Shown: in pieces, positions 36,271 through 45,280 of the stretch
Layout: each line of letters starts with the position of its first letter
Position numbering within the stretch: the first letter of the stretch is position 1
Source: Nocardioides oleivorans
Lineage (GTDB): Bacteria > Actinomycetota > Actinomycetes > Propionibacteriales > Nocardioidaceae
Direction of reading: 5' to 3'
NCBI RefSeq assembly: GCF_004137255.1
Contig: NZ_SDWT01000001.1
Span: forward strand, 558,001 to 622,000
Length of the DNA: 64,000 nt
Notes under the pieces: generated by a model
Databases searched by the model: none
What the model saw: the letters and a program-made list of their open reading frames with translations, nothing else
What the model was told of the DNA's origin: nothing
Position numbers and translations under genes: made by a program

Positions 36271-37335
36271 TCAGTACTGGAGGATCGTGCCCCTCGGCTT
36301 CTCGGACAGGACGTCGGCCGAGACGTAGAGGTGGCCGTCGGCCCACTCCACCGAGGCCGGCATCTTCGCCATGACGTAGGGCCTGGCCGTGTCGGACCCC
36401 GCCTTGATCCGCGAGACCATCCCGCCGAACAGCTGCGCGACGTAGACGTCTCCGTTGTCGGCGACCGCCACGCCGGTGGCCGCCGCGAAGCCGGTGGCCA
36501 CGGTGCGCACCTTGCCGGTCCTCGCCTTGACCTTCACGACCATGCCGTTGGCGCCGGTGCTGCCGTCCTCGGGACCTCCGGGGAGGAGGCTGACGTAGAG
36601 CCACCCGCCCGTGCCGACCTCGACGTCGGTCGGGACCGGCTCGAAGTTGTAGGTGTGCCCGACGACGCAGGCCGGGAGCTTGTTCGCCGTCGCCGCCTCG
36701 GCGGTGATCACCACCGGGACCGGCGGGAGCACGGCCACCGTCGAGACCTTGCCCTTCGCGTCCACCCCCAGGATCGAGTTGCCCGCGGCGTCGGCGACGT
36801 AGGTCGTGCCGTGGCCGACCGCGGAGCCGTAGGGGTGCGACTCGACGATGCCGGTGTAGGCAGCCGGCACCTCCTTCGGGACCTGCGCCAGGCAGGTCGC
36901 GTCGAGGTCGGTGAAGCCGTAGGCCTGCTTCGCGTCCGGGTTCTTCCTCGCCTCGTAGGCGCCCAGGTCGGCCTGCATCCTCGGCGCGCCGCCGGGGCGC
37001 ATCCACCACAGGACGGCCTTCTTGCCCTTCGTCGTGGCGAAGTGGACGACGCCACCGGACTCGGACAGCGCGCCGACCTCGGTGCCCTTCTTGGGCGCTG
37101 CGAAGACGACCTTCGGCCTACCGCCGGGCGGGACGGCCGTGAGCAGGCCGGCGAAGTTCTGGCTGACGTAGGCGGTGCCGTCGCCGGCGACCACCATGCT
37201 GAGCGGCGAGACCAGCTTCTTCGCCACCGTCGTGGGCTCGGGTGCGGGGGCGGCCCCCGCCGTCGGGGCGCCGAGCAGGCTCCCCGCCAGCAGGACGGCC
37301 GCTCCCGCAGCCATCCCACCTCGTGTCGTGACCAT
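36271..37335 (-). CDS. Secreted ScyD/ScyE-like beta-propeller protein
   Basis: This 354-residue protein has a Sec signal peptide (about residues 1-30, ...GSLLGAPTAGAAP) and a repeated YVSQ/YVAD/YVAQ strand pattern (GTAYVSQNFAG, TTYVADAAGNS, GDVYVAQLFGG) that matches the ScyD/ScyE family. The start MVTTRGGM follows a GGGAGAG site. It should be extracellular or surface-bound. It lies between the cox structural and maturation genes, so a link to that pathway is possible but unproven. Confidence 0.78.
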   Translation of the reverse strand: MVTTRGGMAAGAAVLLAGSLLGAPTAGAAPAPEPTTVAKKLVSPLSMVVAGDGTAYVSQNFAGLLTAVPPGGRPKVVFAAPKKGTEVGALSESGGVVHFATTKGKKAVLWWMRPGGAPRMQADLGAYEARKNPDAKQAYGFTDLDATCLAQVPKEVPAAYTGIVESHPYGSAVGHGTTYVADAAGNSILGVDAKGKVSTVAVLPPVPVVITAEAATANKLPACVVGHTYNFEPVPTDVEVGTGGWLYVSLLPGGPEDGSTGANGMVVKVKARTGKVRTVATGFAAATGVAVADNGDVYVAQLFGGMVSRIKAGSDTARPYVMAKMPASVEWADGHLYVSADVLSEKPRGTILQY

Positions 37336-37453
37336 GCGTCTCTCCCTCGTCGGGGCCACGCCCTCCCGGCACGGCACCTCGTTGCAGGATCGACCCGGTT
37401 CCTTCGCCCCGGCCACCCACTAGGTGGGAAATGACCGGAATCTGCGGGATCGG

Positions 37454-38671
37454 TCAACGCGCGCTGGCGAGCTTGCCCTTCAGCAGCGGCGCCACGGGGT
37501 GGTGCACCGGGATCGCGGCCAGGCACGCCTCGACGACCGCGGTGTCGTAGGGCGCCAGCTCGCTGTAGCGCAGCACCGCGTCGGGGTCGGGGCGGGCCAG
37601 CAACGCCTCGCGCACGCTCACGGCGAGGAAGTCGGCCATCTGGACCAGCGCGGGCGAGTCGGTGCCGGGCAGCAGGTCACCGCCGTAGGCGCGCACTGCT
37701 CGACGTACGTCACCGCGGCGCAGCAGGCGCTGCACCTCCTCGACGTCGGTGGTGACCGGCATCGTCAGCCGGTAGGGACGCGACGAGAGCTGGCCCGACA
37801 GGGCCGTGCGGAGGTGCGACACCTCGGCCTTGAGCGTCGAGGTGGTGACCGCGGCGTCGCCGTAGAGGAGGGCGTGCAGGTGCTCGACCGACAAGCCCTC
37901 CGGGTGGAGCGCGAGCAGCGCGAGGATCTCGGTCTGGCGCCGGTTGAGCAGCAGCCGCTGCCCGTCGAACCACACCTCCGCGGTGCCGAGGAGGGTCAGG
38001 AACAGCCCGGGCTCGTCGGGACCGACGTCCCCGGTGAGCGGCGTACGCCGGTCGGTGGGCAGCGCGCCCTCGATGAGCCGCGCCATCACCCGAGCCGTCG
38101 CCAGGCCGATCGGGTGCGTCCGGTCCCAGGTCGTCGACAGGTCGATGACCCCGAGCGACCGGCCGGTGACCGGGTCGAAGACCGGTGCGGCCCAGCAGAC
38201 CCAGTTGTGCACGACCTCGGCGTAGTGCTCGGCGCTGAAGACCATCGACGGTGCGGCGGTGCGCCCGGCGATGGCGAGGGCGTTGGTGCCGACACTGAGC
38301 TCGTCCCACCGTCCGCCCGGCACGAAGTTGACCGTCTCGGCCTTGCGCCGCATCACCCGGCCGCCGTAGGTCCACAGGATCCGGGTCTGCTCGTCGGTGA
38401 CGGCGATGACCAGGTCGCCGTCCTCGGCGGTGCGACGCAGCTCGTCCTGGACCCGCTCGACGGCGGTCTGCAGCGGCGAGGCGTTCCAGAAGTCGGCCGT
38501 GTCGCCCTCGTCGGCGAGGGGCGCGTGGGTCACGTCGGGCGAGACGACGCCTGAGAGCTGCCAGCTGCTGAGGATCTCGGGCCGGACGGCGTCGGCCTCG
38601 TCGCCTCCGTCGGAGACGAACTGCGCCCACGCGCGCATGGCGCGCACGCGTCGGTCCTGCAGGTCATCCAT
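37454..38671 (-). CDS. GAF-domain transcriptional regulator
   Basis: This 405-residue protein has an N-terminal GAF region (about residues 60-205, with NFVPGGRWDELSVGTNALA, the style of acetoin-regulator AcoR N-termini) and a C-terminal winged helix (FDGQRLLLNRRQTEILALLALH). There is no AAA+ sigma-54 domain. Such proteins sense small molecules and switch nearby genes. It starts next to an AcoR-like dyad (38709-38724) and is flanked by cox genes, so it may control them. Confidence 0.83.
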   Translation of the reverse strand: MDDLQDRRVRAMRAWAQFVSDGGDEADAVRPEILSSWQLSGVVSPDVTHAPLADEGDTADFWNASPLQTAVERVQDELRRTAEDGDLVIAVTDEQTRILWTYGGRVMRRKAETVNFVPGGRWDELSVGTNALAIAGRTAAPSMVFSAEHYAEVVHNWVCWAAPVFDPVTGRSLGVIDLSTTWDRTHPIGLATARVMARLIEGALPTDRRTPLTGDVGPDEPGLFLTLLGTAEVWFDGQRLLLNRRQTEILALLALHPEGLSVEHLHALLYGDAAVTTSTLKAEVSHLRTALSGQLSSRPYRLTMPVTTDVEEVQRLLRRGDVRRAVRAYGGDLLPGTDSPALVQMADFLAVSVREALLARPDPDAVLRYSELAPYDTAVVEACLAAIPVHHPVAPLLKGKLASAR

Positions 38672-38708
38672 GGCGGCTCCCCCGTGGTCGCGGCCAACCT
38701 AACCCGGC

Positions 38709-38724
38709 TGTGACGCTGGTAACA
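38709..38724. promoter_or_regulatory. Candidate dyad operator upstream of the GAF regulator
   Basis: The 16-mer TGTGACGCTGGTAACA has the dyad TGTnAC-N4-GTnACA and lies just upstream of a -10-like TAGGTT (38701-38696) serving the GAF regulator gene. It could be its autoregulatory site. Confidence 0.35.
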
Positions 38725-38749
38725 GTGCCGCACGCAACCGGTTCGGTCC

Positions 38750-39883
38750 TCAGTCGTCGTGGTGGATCCGGCCCCGCGTGGTCACGAGGCGCTCCCCCGA
38801 GCCTCCCCAGCGGTGGGCGACGATCTCCGCCGCGATCGACACGGCCGTCTCCTCCGGGGTGCGGGCACCGAGGTCGAGCCCGATCGGCGACGAGAGCAGG
38901 CCGAGCTCGTCGTCGGTGAGCCCGGCCTCGACCAGTCGCGCCATCCGCTCGTCGTGCGTGCGACGCGAGCCCATGGCGCCCATGTAGCCGGGGCGTACGT
39001 CGTCGTCGAGCCGGAGCGCGACCTCCAGGAGGGGCACGTCGAACTTCGGGTCGTGGGTGAGCACCGCGAGCACCGTGCGCCGGTCCACCCGTCCGGCCTC
39101 GACCTCGGCGGCCAGGTAGCGGTGCGGCCAGTCGACGACGACCTCGTCGGCACCGGGGAAGCGCGAGGTCGTGGCGAAGACGGGCCGGGCGTCGCACACG
39201 GTGACGTGGTAGCCGAGGAAGGAGCCGACGCGGGCCACGGCCGCCGCGAAGTCGATCGCGCCGAAGACCATCATCCTCGGCTTGGGCGCGAAGCCCCACA
39301 CGAAGACCCGCATGCCCTCGCCACGTCGCTCCCCGTCGGGCCCGTAGGTCAGCGTCGCGTTGGTGCCGGCTGCGAGCAGGCCGAGGGCGTCGTCGCGCAC
39401 CGCGGCGTCGGCGCGGGGCGACCCGATCCCACCGACCGGGTCACCGTCGGGCCGGACGACCATCCGGCGCCCGACCCACGACGGGTCAGGGTGCTCGATC
39501 ACGGTGGCGAGCGCGACCGGACGGCCTGCCTCGATGTCGGCGGCGACGTCCCCCAGCTCGGGGAAGGTCTCCCGCGAGACGCGCTCGACGAAGACGTCGA
39601 GGATCCCGCCGCAGGTGAGGCCGACCGCGAAGGCGTCGTCGTCGGAGACGCCGTAGCGCTCGAGCACCGGCTCACCCGAGGCGACCACCTCCTGCGCGAG
39701 GTCGTAGACCGCGCCCTCCACGCACCCGCCGGACACCGAGCCGACGGCAGAGGCGTCGGGACCCACGAGCATCGAGGCGCCGGGCGGCCGCGGCGCCGAC
39801 CGGAAGGTCGCCACGACCGTGCCGACGCCGATCGTCTCTCCGGCCTCCCACCACGCCAGCAGCTCGGGCAGCACCTCACGCAC
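38750..39883 (-). CDS. XdhC/CoxI-family molybdenum-cofactor maturation factor
   Basis: This 377-residue protein has the N-terminal XdhC/CoxI domain (VATFRSAPRPPGASMLV, VGSVSGGCVEG) and a C-terminal Rossmann-like XdhC_C domain (MRVFVWGFAPKPRMMVF, FLGYHVTVCD). It delivers or modifies (sulfurates) molybdenum cofactor for insertion into the hydroxylase. It overlaps the coxE stop by 8 bases and is last in moxR-coxE-xdhC. Confidence 0.9.
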   Translation of the reverse strand: MREVLPELLAWWEAGETIGVGTVVATFRSAPRPPGASMLVGPDASAVGSVSGGCVEGAVYDLAQEVVASGEPVLERYGVSDDDAFAVGLTCGGILDVFVERVSRETFPELGDVAADIEAGRPVALATVIEHPDPSWVGRRMVVRPDGDPVGGIGSPRADAAVRDDALGLLAAGTNATLTYGPDGERRGEGMRVFVWGFAPKPRMMVFGAIDFAAAVARVGSFLGYHVTVCDARPVFATTSRFPGADEVVVDWPHRYLAAEVEAGRVDRRTVLAVLTHDPKFDVPLLEVALRLDDDVRPGYMGAMGSRRTHDERMARLVEAGLTDDELGLLSSPIGLDLGARTPEETAVSIAAEIVAHRWGGSGERLVTTRGRIHHDD

Positions 39884-40994
39884 CGGCGATCACCTCGGTG
39901 AGGTCCGCGAAGGTCGCCAGCGAGTGCCCGGCCAGGAAGTCGTCGCAGTGCGGCAGCGCCGCCACCACCCCGCCCTGGAGCGGCTCGTAGCCTGCCTTCC
40001 CGCGGTGCGGGTTGACCCAGATGACGCGGTGGGCGACCCGCTGGAGCCGGGCCATCTGCTCGCCGAGCAGCTCGGCGTCGCCGCGCTCCCACCCGTCGCT
40101 GAAGACCACGACCACGGCACCGCGCGCGAGGCCGCGCTGGCCCCAGCGGTCGAGGAACACCCGCAGGGTCTCGCCCAGCCGGGTGCCGCCCGACCAGTCG
40201 GGCACCACCTCACCGGCCGCGACGATGGCACGGTCGGCGTCGGGCGAGCGCAGGGCGCGGGTGACGTGGGTCAGCCGGGTGCCGACGGTGAAGGTCTCGA
40301 CCGCGCCGCCGCCGGCCCGCGCCGACTGGGTGAGGCGGTGGGCCAGCCGCAGCAACGCGTCGGCGTACGCGCTCATCGATCCGCTCACGTCGACCAGGAG
40401 CACCACCCGGCGCGGCCGGGTGCCGCGTCGCCGCCACGCGATCTCGGCGGGCTCGCCGAGGTGCCGCAGCGAGCGGCGCAGCGTGCGCGCGGCGTCGACC
40501 TGGCCGCGGTGCCACTTGCGGTGACGGGCGGTACGACGTGCGGGCGGGTGCAGCGACAGCCGGGCGAACATGCCGGCCAGGCGTCGCTTCTCGGCCGCGT
40601 CCAGCGTCGCCACGTCGCGGTGGCGCAGCACCTCCGACGTCGAGGCCATCGCCTGGACGACGTCCTCCTCGCCGTCGCCCGGACCGCCGGCGACCTCGGT
40701 GTCCGGCAGCAGGTGCGCGGTCTGCGGCCGGCTGTGCTCGCGGGGCCGGGCGCGGGGCAGGCCGTCGTGGGGGTCGAACCACGAGGCGAAGACCTGGTCG
40801 TAGCGCTCGAGGTCGTCGGGCGAGCCGCACAGGGTGGCGCGGCCGGCCCAATAGGTCGCCTGGCGGTCGCCGGCCCCGACCGTCGCGACGGCGGCGAGGA
40901 ACCCGTGCGACCGGTCCTGGGTGACGGGTACGCCGGCGGCGCGCAGGGCGCGCGCGAAGCCGAGCAGCACCTCGTCGGCACCGCGGTCGGTCAT
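39876..40994 (-). CDS. coxE: CoxE-like vWA-domain protein
   Basis: This 372-residue protein contains a CoxE/VWA domain with the MIDAS motif DVSGSMSAY (202-210) and later Thr/Asp positions (WSGGTRLGETLR, VVVFSDGWERG). It forms a complex with the MoxR/CoxD AAA+ ATPase for metal-centre maturation of the hydroxylase. ATG at 40994 overlaps the moxR stop by 4 bp. The larger reading frame extending upstream is an antisense-like artefact of the moxR frame. Confidence 0.88.
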   Translation of the reverse strand: MTDRGADEVLLGFARALRAAGVPVTQDRSHGFLAAVATVGAGDRQATYWAGRATLCGSPDDLERYDQVFASWFDPHDGLPRARPREHSRPQTAHLLPDTEVAGGPGDGEEDVVQAMASTSEVLRHRDVATLDAAEKRRLAGMFARLSLHPPARRTARHRKWHRGQVDAARTLRRSLRHLGEPAEIAWRRRGTRPRRVVLLVDVSGSMSAYADALLRLAHRLTQSARAGGGAVETFTVGTRLTHVTRALRSPDADRAIVAAGEVVPDWSGGTRLGETLRVFLDRWGQRGLARGAVVVVFSDGWERGDAELLGEQMARLQRVAHRVIWVNPHRGKAGYEPLQGGVVAALPHCDDFLAGHSLATFADLTEVIAGA

Positions 40995-41857
40995 CGCGAG
41001 AGCATCCGGTCGAGCGCGGCCTTCACCCGGTCGGCGTCCTCGCGGTACTTCAGGAGGGCGCCCAGGGTGGCCGCGGCGGAGGCGAGGTCGAGGTCGGCGG
41101 TGCCGAGGTAGGTCAGCGCCCGGGCCCAGTCGAGCGTCTCGGCCACGCCGGGCGGCTTCAGCAGGTCGTCGCGGGTGCGCAGCTGCTGGACGACCCCGAC
41201 CACCTGACGGGCCAGGGCCTCGCTGACCTCGGGGGCCCGCGAGCGGACGATCTCGACCTCGCGCTCGAGGCCGGGGTGGTCGATCCAGTGGTAGAGGCAG
41301 CGCCGCTTGAGCGCGTCGTGGAGCTCGCGCGTGCGGTTGGAGGTGAGCACCACCAGCGGCGGCTCGGGCGCCGTCACCGTGCCGAACTCGGGGATCGTGA
41401 CCTGCCACGTCGAGAGCACCTCGAGCAGGAACGCCTCGAACTCGTCGTCGGCGCGGTCGACCTCGTCGACCAGCAGCACGGCGGGTGCCTGACGGAGCGC
41501 GGCGAGGACGGGGCGCGCGAGCAGGAAGCGCTCGTCGTACAGGCTCTTCTCGGCCTCGTCGGAGTCGACCGCTCCGGCCGCCTCGAGCGCGCGGAGGTGA
41601 AGGATCTGGCGCGGGAAGTCCCAGTCGTAGAGCGCCTGGCTGGCGTCGATCCCCTCGTAGCACTGCAGCCGCACGAGCGGGAGGCCGAGGGACTGGGCGA
41701 GGGCCTCGGCGAGGGCCGTCTTGCCCGTGCCGGGCTCGCCCTCGAGCAGCAGCGGCCGCTGCATCCGTGCGGCCAGGAACACGACGGTGGCCAGCTCGCC
41801 GTCGACGAGGTAGCCCGTCGTGCCGAGGCGGGCGGCGACGTCCGCAGCTGACTCCAT
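40991..41857 (-). CDS. coxD: MoxR/CoxD-family AAA+ ATPase
   Basis: This 288-residue AAA+ ATPase has Walker A GEPGTGKT (40-47), Walker B LLVDEVDRADD and the sensor region VLTSNRTRELHDALKRRCLY. CoxD-type MoxR proteins act as chaperones that activate molybdenum hydroxylases together with CoxE. It is the first gene of this operon and has a leaderless -10 TAGCCT 12 bases before its ATG. Confidence 0.9.
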   Translation of the reverse strand: MESAADVAARLGTTGYLVDGELATVVFLAARMQRPLLLEGEPGTGKTALAEALAQSLGLPLVRLQCYEGIDASQALYDWDFPRQILHLRALEAAGAVDSDEAEKSLYDERFLLARPVLAALRQAPAVLLVDEVDRADDEFEAFLLEVLSTWQVTIPEFGTVTAPEPPLVVLTSNRTRELHDALKRRCLYHWIDHPGLEREVEIVRSRAPEVSEALARQVVGVVQQLRTRDDLLKPPGVAETLDWARALTYLGTADLDLASAAATLGALLKYREDADRVKAALDRMLSR

Positions 41858-41863
41858 GCACTC

Positions 41864-41869
41864 AGGCTA
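41864..41869 (-). promoter_or_regulatory. -10 hexamer TAGCCT of the moxR-coxE-xdhC operon
   Basis: It starts 12 bases before the ATG at 41857 on the minus strand, giving a leaderless message. Confidence 0.45.
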
Positions 41870-41925
41870 CGACCCACCACGTTGGTCGCACGTTGGCGTG
41901 CGACGCCCAACCTGGGGGGCGAGGT

Positions 41926-42477
41926 TCAGCGGGTGTCGACGTCGGCACCAGTGGCGAGGTCGCCGCACTCGACGAGGGCCACGTCGCGGGTCGCGAGGTA
42001 GTCGCGGGCACCGCGGTCCCCGGTCGCGACCTCGACGACCCCGGCCCAGTGGTCACGGCCCAGCACGACCGGGTGCCCCGGCACGCCGTCGTACGACGCT
42101 CGCAGGAGGTCGCCCGGGCCGGACACCCGACCCGCCAGGCGCGCCACCACGGCGGCGTCGACGTCGGGCAGGTCGACCAGGGTCACGACGACGGCGTCGT
42201 GCTCGGTCGGCTCGAGGGCCAGGAGGCCCGCGCGCAACGAGGCCCCCATCCCCTCGGCCCAGTCGTCGGCCCGGATGCGCGCCACCGACATCGGGAGCAG
42301 CGCGGCGGCGCGCTCCGCCTCCGCGCCCAGCACGACGACGACCTCCGCGCACGGGCGCAGCGCCTGGACCGCGCGGAGTAGCCAGGACGTCCCGTCCTCG
42401 TCACGGGCGAGCGCCTTCGGGCCGCCGAACCGCTTCCCCGCGCCTGCCGCGAGGAGCAGTCCGACGACCGAGGTCAC
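41926..42477 (-). CDS. MobA-like molybdenum cofactor nucleotidyltransferase
   Basis: This 183-residue NTP-transferase-like protein starts LLLAAGAGKRFGGPKAL, the sugar-nucleotidyl/MobA nucleotide-binding signature, and contains VVVTLVDLPDVDAAVVARL. It likely converts molybdenum cofactor to the cytosine or guanine dinucleotide form needed by this hydroxylase (MocA/MobA type). GTG at 42477 overlaps the upstream lipoprotein stop by 4 bp. Confidence 0.8.
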   Translation of the reverse strand: MTSVVGLLLAAGAGKRFGGPKALARDEDGTSWLLRAVQALRPCAEVVVVLGAEAERAAALLPMSVARIRADDWAEGMGASLRAGLLALEPTEHDAVVVTLVDLPDVDAAVVARLAGRVSGPGDLLRASYDGVPGHPVVLGRDHWAGVVEVATGDRGARDYLATRDVALVECGDLATGADVDTR

Positions 42478-42998
42478 AGGGCGAAGGCCTCGGAGTAGAG
42501 CGCCTCGAGCTCCGGGGACTTCTCCGCAGTGAAGCCGCACAGCGTGACCCGGTCACCCGTGGCGCTGACGAGGTAGGTCTTGCCCTGCTCGAAGTCGACG
42601 GCCATCAGGAGGTCCTGCAGGTCCTTGCTCGGCGCCTCGACCGTCACCGTCGAGGCCTCGTCGCCGGCGTACCACTGGTCGACCTGGAGGGTCGCCGCGC
42701 CGTCGTCGACGCTGGTCACCGTGCCCTCGAAGGCGGTGTCGAAGCCCGCGAGCATCTCGGCCGACGGGACGGCGCACTTGCCGGCCACGGAGCCGTCGGC
42801 GACCAAGGCGAGGGTGCCCCCGGCGGTCGGGTCGTCGGACGGGGCCGGGGTGGTCGGGCTGGCGGTCGTGTCGCCCGACTCCTGCGCAGTGCCGGACGCG
42901 TCGTCGGAGCCGCAGGCGGCGAGGCCGGTGAGCGCGACGAGGAGGACGGGGACGGCGAGCAGCTGACGTGCTCGGCTGGGGGTACGGCTGGTGTTCAC
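42474..42998 (-). CDS. Predicted lipoprotein
   Basis: This 174-residue protein has a lipobox, LTGLAACGS (Cys29), after a basic and hydrophobic signal, so it should be a membrane-anchored lipoprotein. The mature part has a Ser/Thr/Pro linker and then a small beta-rich domain (TVTSVDDGAATLQVDQWYAG). It resembles nothing I can name. GTG follows AGGAGG and its stop overlaps the MobA-like gene. A link to the hydroxylase is unproven. Confidence 0.7.
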   Translation of the reverse strand: MNTSRTPSRARQLLAVPVLLVALTGLAACGSDDASGTAQESGDTTASPTTPAPSDDPTAGGTLALVADGSVAGKCAVPSAEMLAGFDTAFEGTVTSVDDGAATLQVDQWYAGDEASTVTVEAPSKDLQDLLMAVDFEQGKTYLVSATGDRVTLCGFTAEKSPELEALYSEAFAL

Positions 42999-43087
42999 GA
43001 TTCCTCCTGGTGGATCGGGCCGGTGTCCTCACCGTGCCACATGCCCTTGGACGCAGGACGACGTCGTGGCGTTCCCTCCCGACGAGG

Positions 43088-43645
43088 TCAGGGAGCGGCG
43101 GCCTCGATCTCCTCGTCCTCCTCCTCGACCTTGCGCTTGAGCCGCCCGATCCCGGGGACCTTGCCGAGGATCTCGTTGAGCTCGCGCGAGACGTTGAGCA
43201 GGTCGTGCAGGTCGGGCGCCACGGTGCCGAGGGTCGTCAGCACGGGGAGCAGGTCGCGCTCGACCTGCTCGGTCAGGGCGGGCAGATGGTCGACGAGGCC
43301 CACCAGGGCGGCGACCTCCTCGGGGGACGTGGTGTCGGCCAGGGTCTGGAGCGTGGGCTGCAGCCGGGTCAGGGAGGGCTCGAAGGTGTCGAGCAGGCCC
43401 GTGATGCGTGCCACCTGCGCGTCGGCGTCGTCCACCACGCCGCTGGTGCGCACGACCACCACGTGCGCGGACTCGGTGACCTCCCGGACCCGGTCGATCG
43501 CCGCCGAGGCGCGCACCATGAGGCGCTCGGCGTCGTCGAGCAGCGCCAGCACCCTGGGCACCGCCCCGACCAGGGCCTCGATCTGGTCGGTGCCCCGCTC
43601 GAAGGCCGAGAGGACGTCGCGGGGGCCGGGCACGGGAAGGCGCAT
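43088..43645 (-). CDS. Hypothetical coiled-coil protein
   Basis: This 185-residue protein is rich in Leu, Val and charged residues and should be largely alpha-helical or coiled-coil (RVLALLDDAERLMVRASAAI, DLLNVSRELNEILGKV). It ends in an acidic tail, VEEEDEEIEAAAP. There is no signal peptide or membrane helix. I do not recognise its family. A -10-like TAGAAA at 43657-43652 lies 12 bases before its ATG. It lies between the lipoprotein and the collagen-like genes. Confidence 0.6.
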   Translation of the reverse strand: MRLPVPGPRDVLSAFERGTDQIEALVGAVPRVLALLDDAERLMVRASAAIDRVREVTESAHVVVVRTSGVVDDADAQVARITGLLDTFEPSLTRLQPTLQTLADTTSPEEVAALVGLVDHLPALTEQVERDLLPVLTTLGTVAPDLHDLLNVSRELNEILGKVPGIGRLKRKVEEEDEEIEAAAP

Positions 43646-43651
43646 GCGACG

Positions 43652-43657
43652 TTTCTA
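43652..43657 (-). promoter_or_regulatory. -10 hexamer TAGAAA of the hypothetical gene at 43088-43645
   Basis: It begins 12 bases before the ATG at 43645 on the minus strand. Confidence 0.35.
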
Positions 43658-43678
43658 CCGCGTGCCCGAAATGGGCGC

Positions 43679-43704
43679 AGGGCCCCCGCCGGAGCGGGGG
43701 CCCT
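43679..43704 (-). terminator. Terminator downstream of collagen-like gene 1
   Basis: On the minus strand AGGGCCCCCGC and GCGGGGGCCCT pair perfectly around UCCG, a closed cUNCGg tetraloop. It lies 27 bases after the stop. The same module recurs at 45225-45258 and 46859-46892. Confidence 0.75.
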
Positions 43705-43730
43705 GCTGGTGGAGCTGGTGGAGCTGGTGG

Positions 43731-45110
43731 TCAGTTGGAGACGGTCGTGAGCGGCACCGCGAACTTGTTGACCTGCGACCCGCTTGCCGGCAGTCCGAGC
43801 TCGCTGGTCGTCGCCGTCCTGAGCAGCCAACCGCTGCGCGGGCCGGCGTTGGTCCCGCAGTCCGGGTTGTCGAGGCTCTGCGACGTGAAGGGACCGGAGG
43901 TCGCGTAACCGTTGGCGACCGAGCTGGGCACCATCCAGGCGTTGCGGCTGTTGCTGAACGAGACGGCCTTGGCCATGTGGGCCAGCCCGCCCTCGCCGCC
44001 GTCGTTGAGGTAGGCCTGCCCGCTGGCCGTGTTGCCGCACGCCGTCGTGTAGTAGATCTGTGCGGGGTAGGTCTCGCCGTCCCAGCCCGCGTAGAGGAGG
44101 TAACCGGTGGAGCTCATGAAACCGACACCGTAGGAGTCGATCGAGGTGACCCTGCCCAGCGTGTTGCCCGCCCCGTCCTTCAACGTCAGGCCGCCCGGCG
44201 CGCCCGTGGCACCGTTCGCACCGGCAGTGCCCTGCGGCCCCTGCTGGCCCTGAGGACCCTGCGGACCCTGGGGTCCGGTGGCGCCCGTAGCCCCCTGGGG
44301 ACCCTGCGGTCCGGTCGCGCCGGTCGCGCCGGTGCCACCGGTGGTGCCGGCGGTGCCCTGCGGGCCCTGGGCCCCCGCGGCTCCGGTGGCTCCGGTGTCG
44401 CCCTTCGGGCCGACGGGACCGCGGAGGTTGACCACCGGGGTCCAGCCGCTGGCCGTCTTCTCGTAGGCGTCGTACGTCGCGGTGTTGAGGTACCAGTCGC
44501 CCACGGTGCCGAGGCCGGCGGCGGGTGCTGCCGTGCCCTGGAGCCACTTGCTGCCGGCCGCGCCGGTGGTTCCGGTCGCACCCTGGGCGCCCGTCGCACC
44601 CTGGGGACCGGTCGCGCCCTGGGCGCCCGTCGCGCCCTGGGCACCGGTCGCACCCTGGGCGCCGGTCGCACCGGTGTCGCCCTTGTCGCCCTTCGCGCCG
44701 GTGTCGCCCTTGGCACCCTGCACGCCCTGCGGACCGACCGCGCCGGGGGCACCGGTGGCGCCCATGATGTTGACCCGGAACTCCCAGCCGCGCGGCGTGT
44801 TCTTGTACGCGTCGCCCGTGGCGGTGTCGAGGTACCAGCTGTTCGTCGCCCCGTCGGAGGCCTTCGGGGCGCCCGTGCCCGAGTTCCAGCTGGTGCGGAG
44901 GGTGTCCACGGCCTCGGAGCTCAGGTGGTGCGTGTCGAGGGCGCGGTTCTTGATGTCCGCGCCGGTGATGGACTTGTCCTTGATGTCCCGGCCCGTGATG
45001 AGCGCACCGGCGGTCGCGCCGCCGACACCGGCGGAGACCACGAGGGCACCTGCGACGAGCAGGGCGGAGGCGGCGCGGCCGTTGGGGCGCGAGGGCATGG
45101 AGAAACGCAC
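43731..45110 (-). CDS. Collagen-like repeat surface protein 1
   Basis: This 459-residue protein has an N-terminal hydrophobic segment ([19 protein letters not shown], residues ~18-35) and [35 protein letters not shown] unit comes next, then Gly-X-Y tracts of GAxGPQ/GATGAQ triplets (about residues 115-190 and 230-310) interrupted by WYLNTATYDAYEKTASGW. A globular C-terminal domain (about 310-459) follows. It should form a secreted triple-helical surface stalk. It is the downstream member of a tandem pair. Confidence 0.83.
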   Translation of the reverse strand: MRFSMPSRPNGRAASALLVAGALVVSAGVGGATAGALITGRDIKDKSITGADIKNRALDTHHLSSEAVDTLRTSWNSGTGAPKASDGATNSWYLDTATGDAYKNTPRGWEFRVNIMGATGAPGAVGPQGVQGAKGDTGAKGDKGDTGATGAQGATGAQGATGAQGATGPQGATGAQGATGTTGAAGSKWLQGTAAPAAGLGTVGDWYLNTATYDAYEKTASGWTPVVNLRGPVGPKGDTGATGAAGAQGPQGTAGTTGGTGATGATGPQGPQGATGATGPQGPQGPQGQQGPQGTAGANGATGAPGGLTLKDGAGNTLGRVTSIDSYGVGFMSSTGYLLYAGWDGETYPAQIYYTTACGNTASGQAYLNDGGEGGLAHMAKAVSFSNSRNAWMVPSSVANGYATSGPFTSQSLDNPDCGTNAGPRSGWLLRTATTSELGLPASGSQVNKFAVPLTTVSN

Positions 45111-45165
45111 GATGGATGACCCCCAGAGTCAGGTGCGGCCACCCGGATGGCGGCGCAGCGTGAGA

Positions 45166-45171
45166 AGCCTA
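45166..45171 (-). promoter_or_regulatory. Promoter -10 of collagen-like gene 1
   Basis: TAGGCT (45171-45166) lies about 56 bases before the ATG. The following leader is closely matched by that of collagen-like gene 2, including GCTGCGC and the GGGTGG segment. Confidence 0.45.
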
Positions 45172-45224
45172 GGACTCCGAGGACCCCGCCGTACCCAAAA
45201 TGGGGGACGTCGGTGCCGGGACGC

Positions 45225-45258
45225 CAGCAAGGCCCCCGCCGGAGCGGGGGCCCTGCTG
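45225..45258 (-). terminator. Terminator downstream of collagen-like gene 2
   Basis: Fifteen-base arms CAGCAGGGCCCCCGC and GCGGGGGCCTTGCTG pair with one mismatch around a cUCCGg tetraloop. The stop of gene 2 is 22 bases upstream on the minus strand. Confidence 0.75.
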
Positions 45259-45280
45259 GTAGGTCAGCCTGCTGCCGGTG

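Noticed and set aside
37416..37428. Short inverted repeat CCCAC-TAG-GTGGG upstream of the ScyD-like gene
   Set aside because: Arms of five bases are expected by chance in such GC-rich DNA and no promoter is associated.
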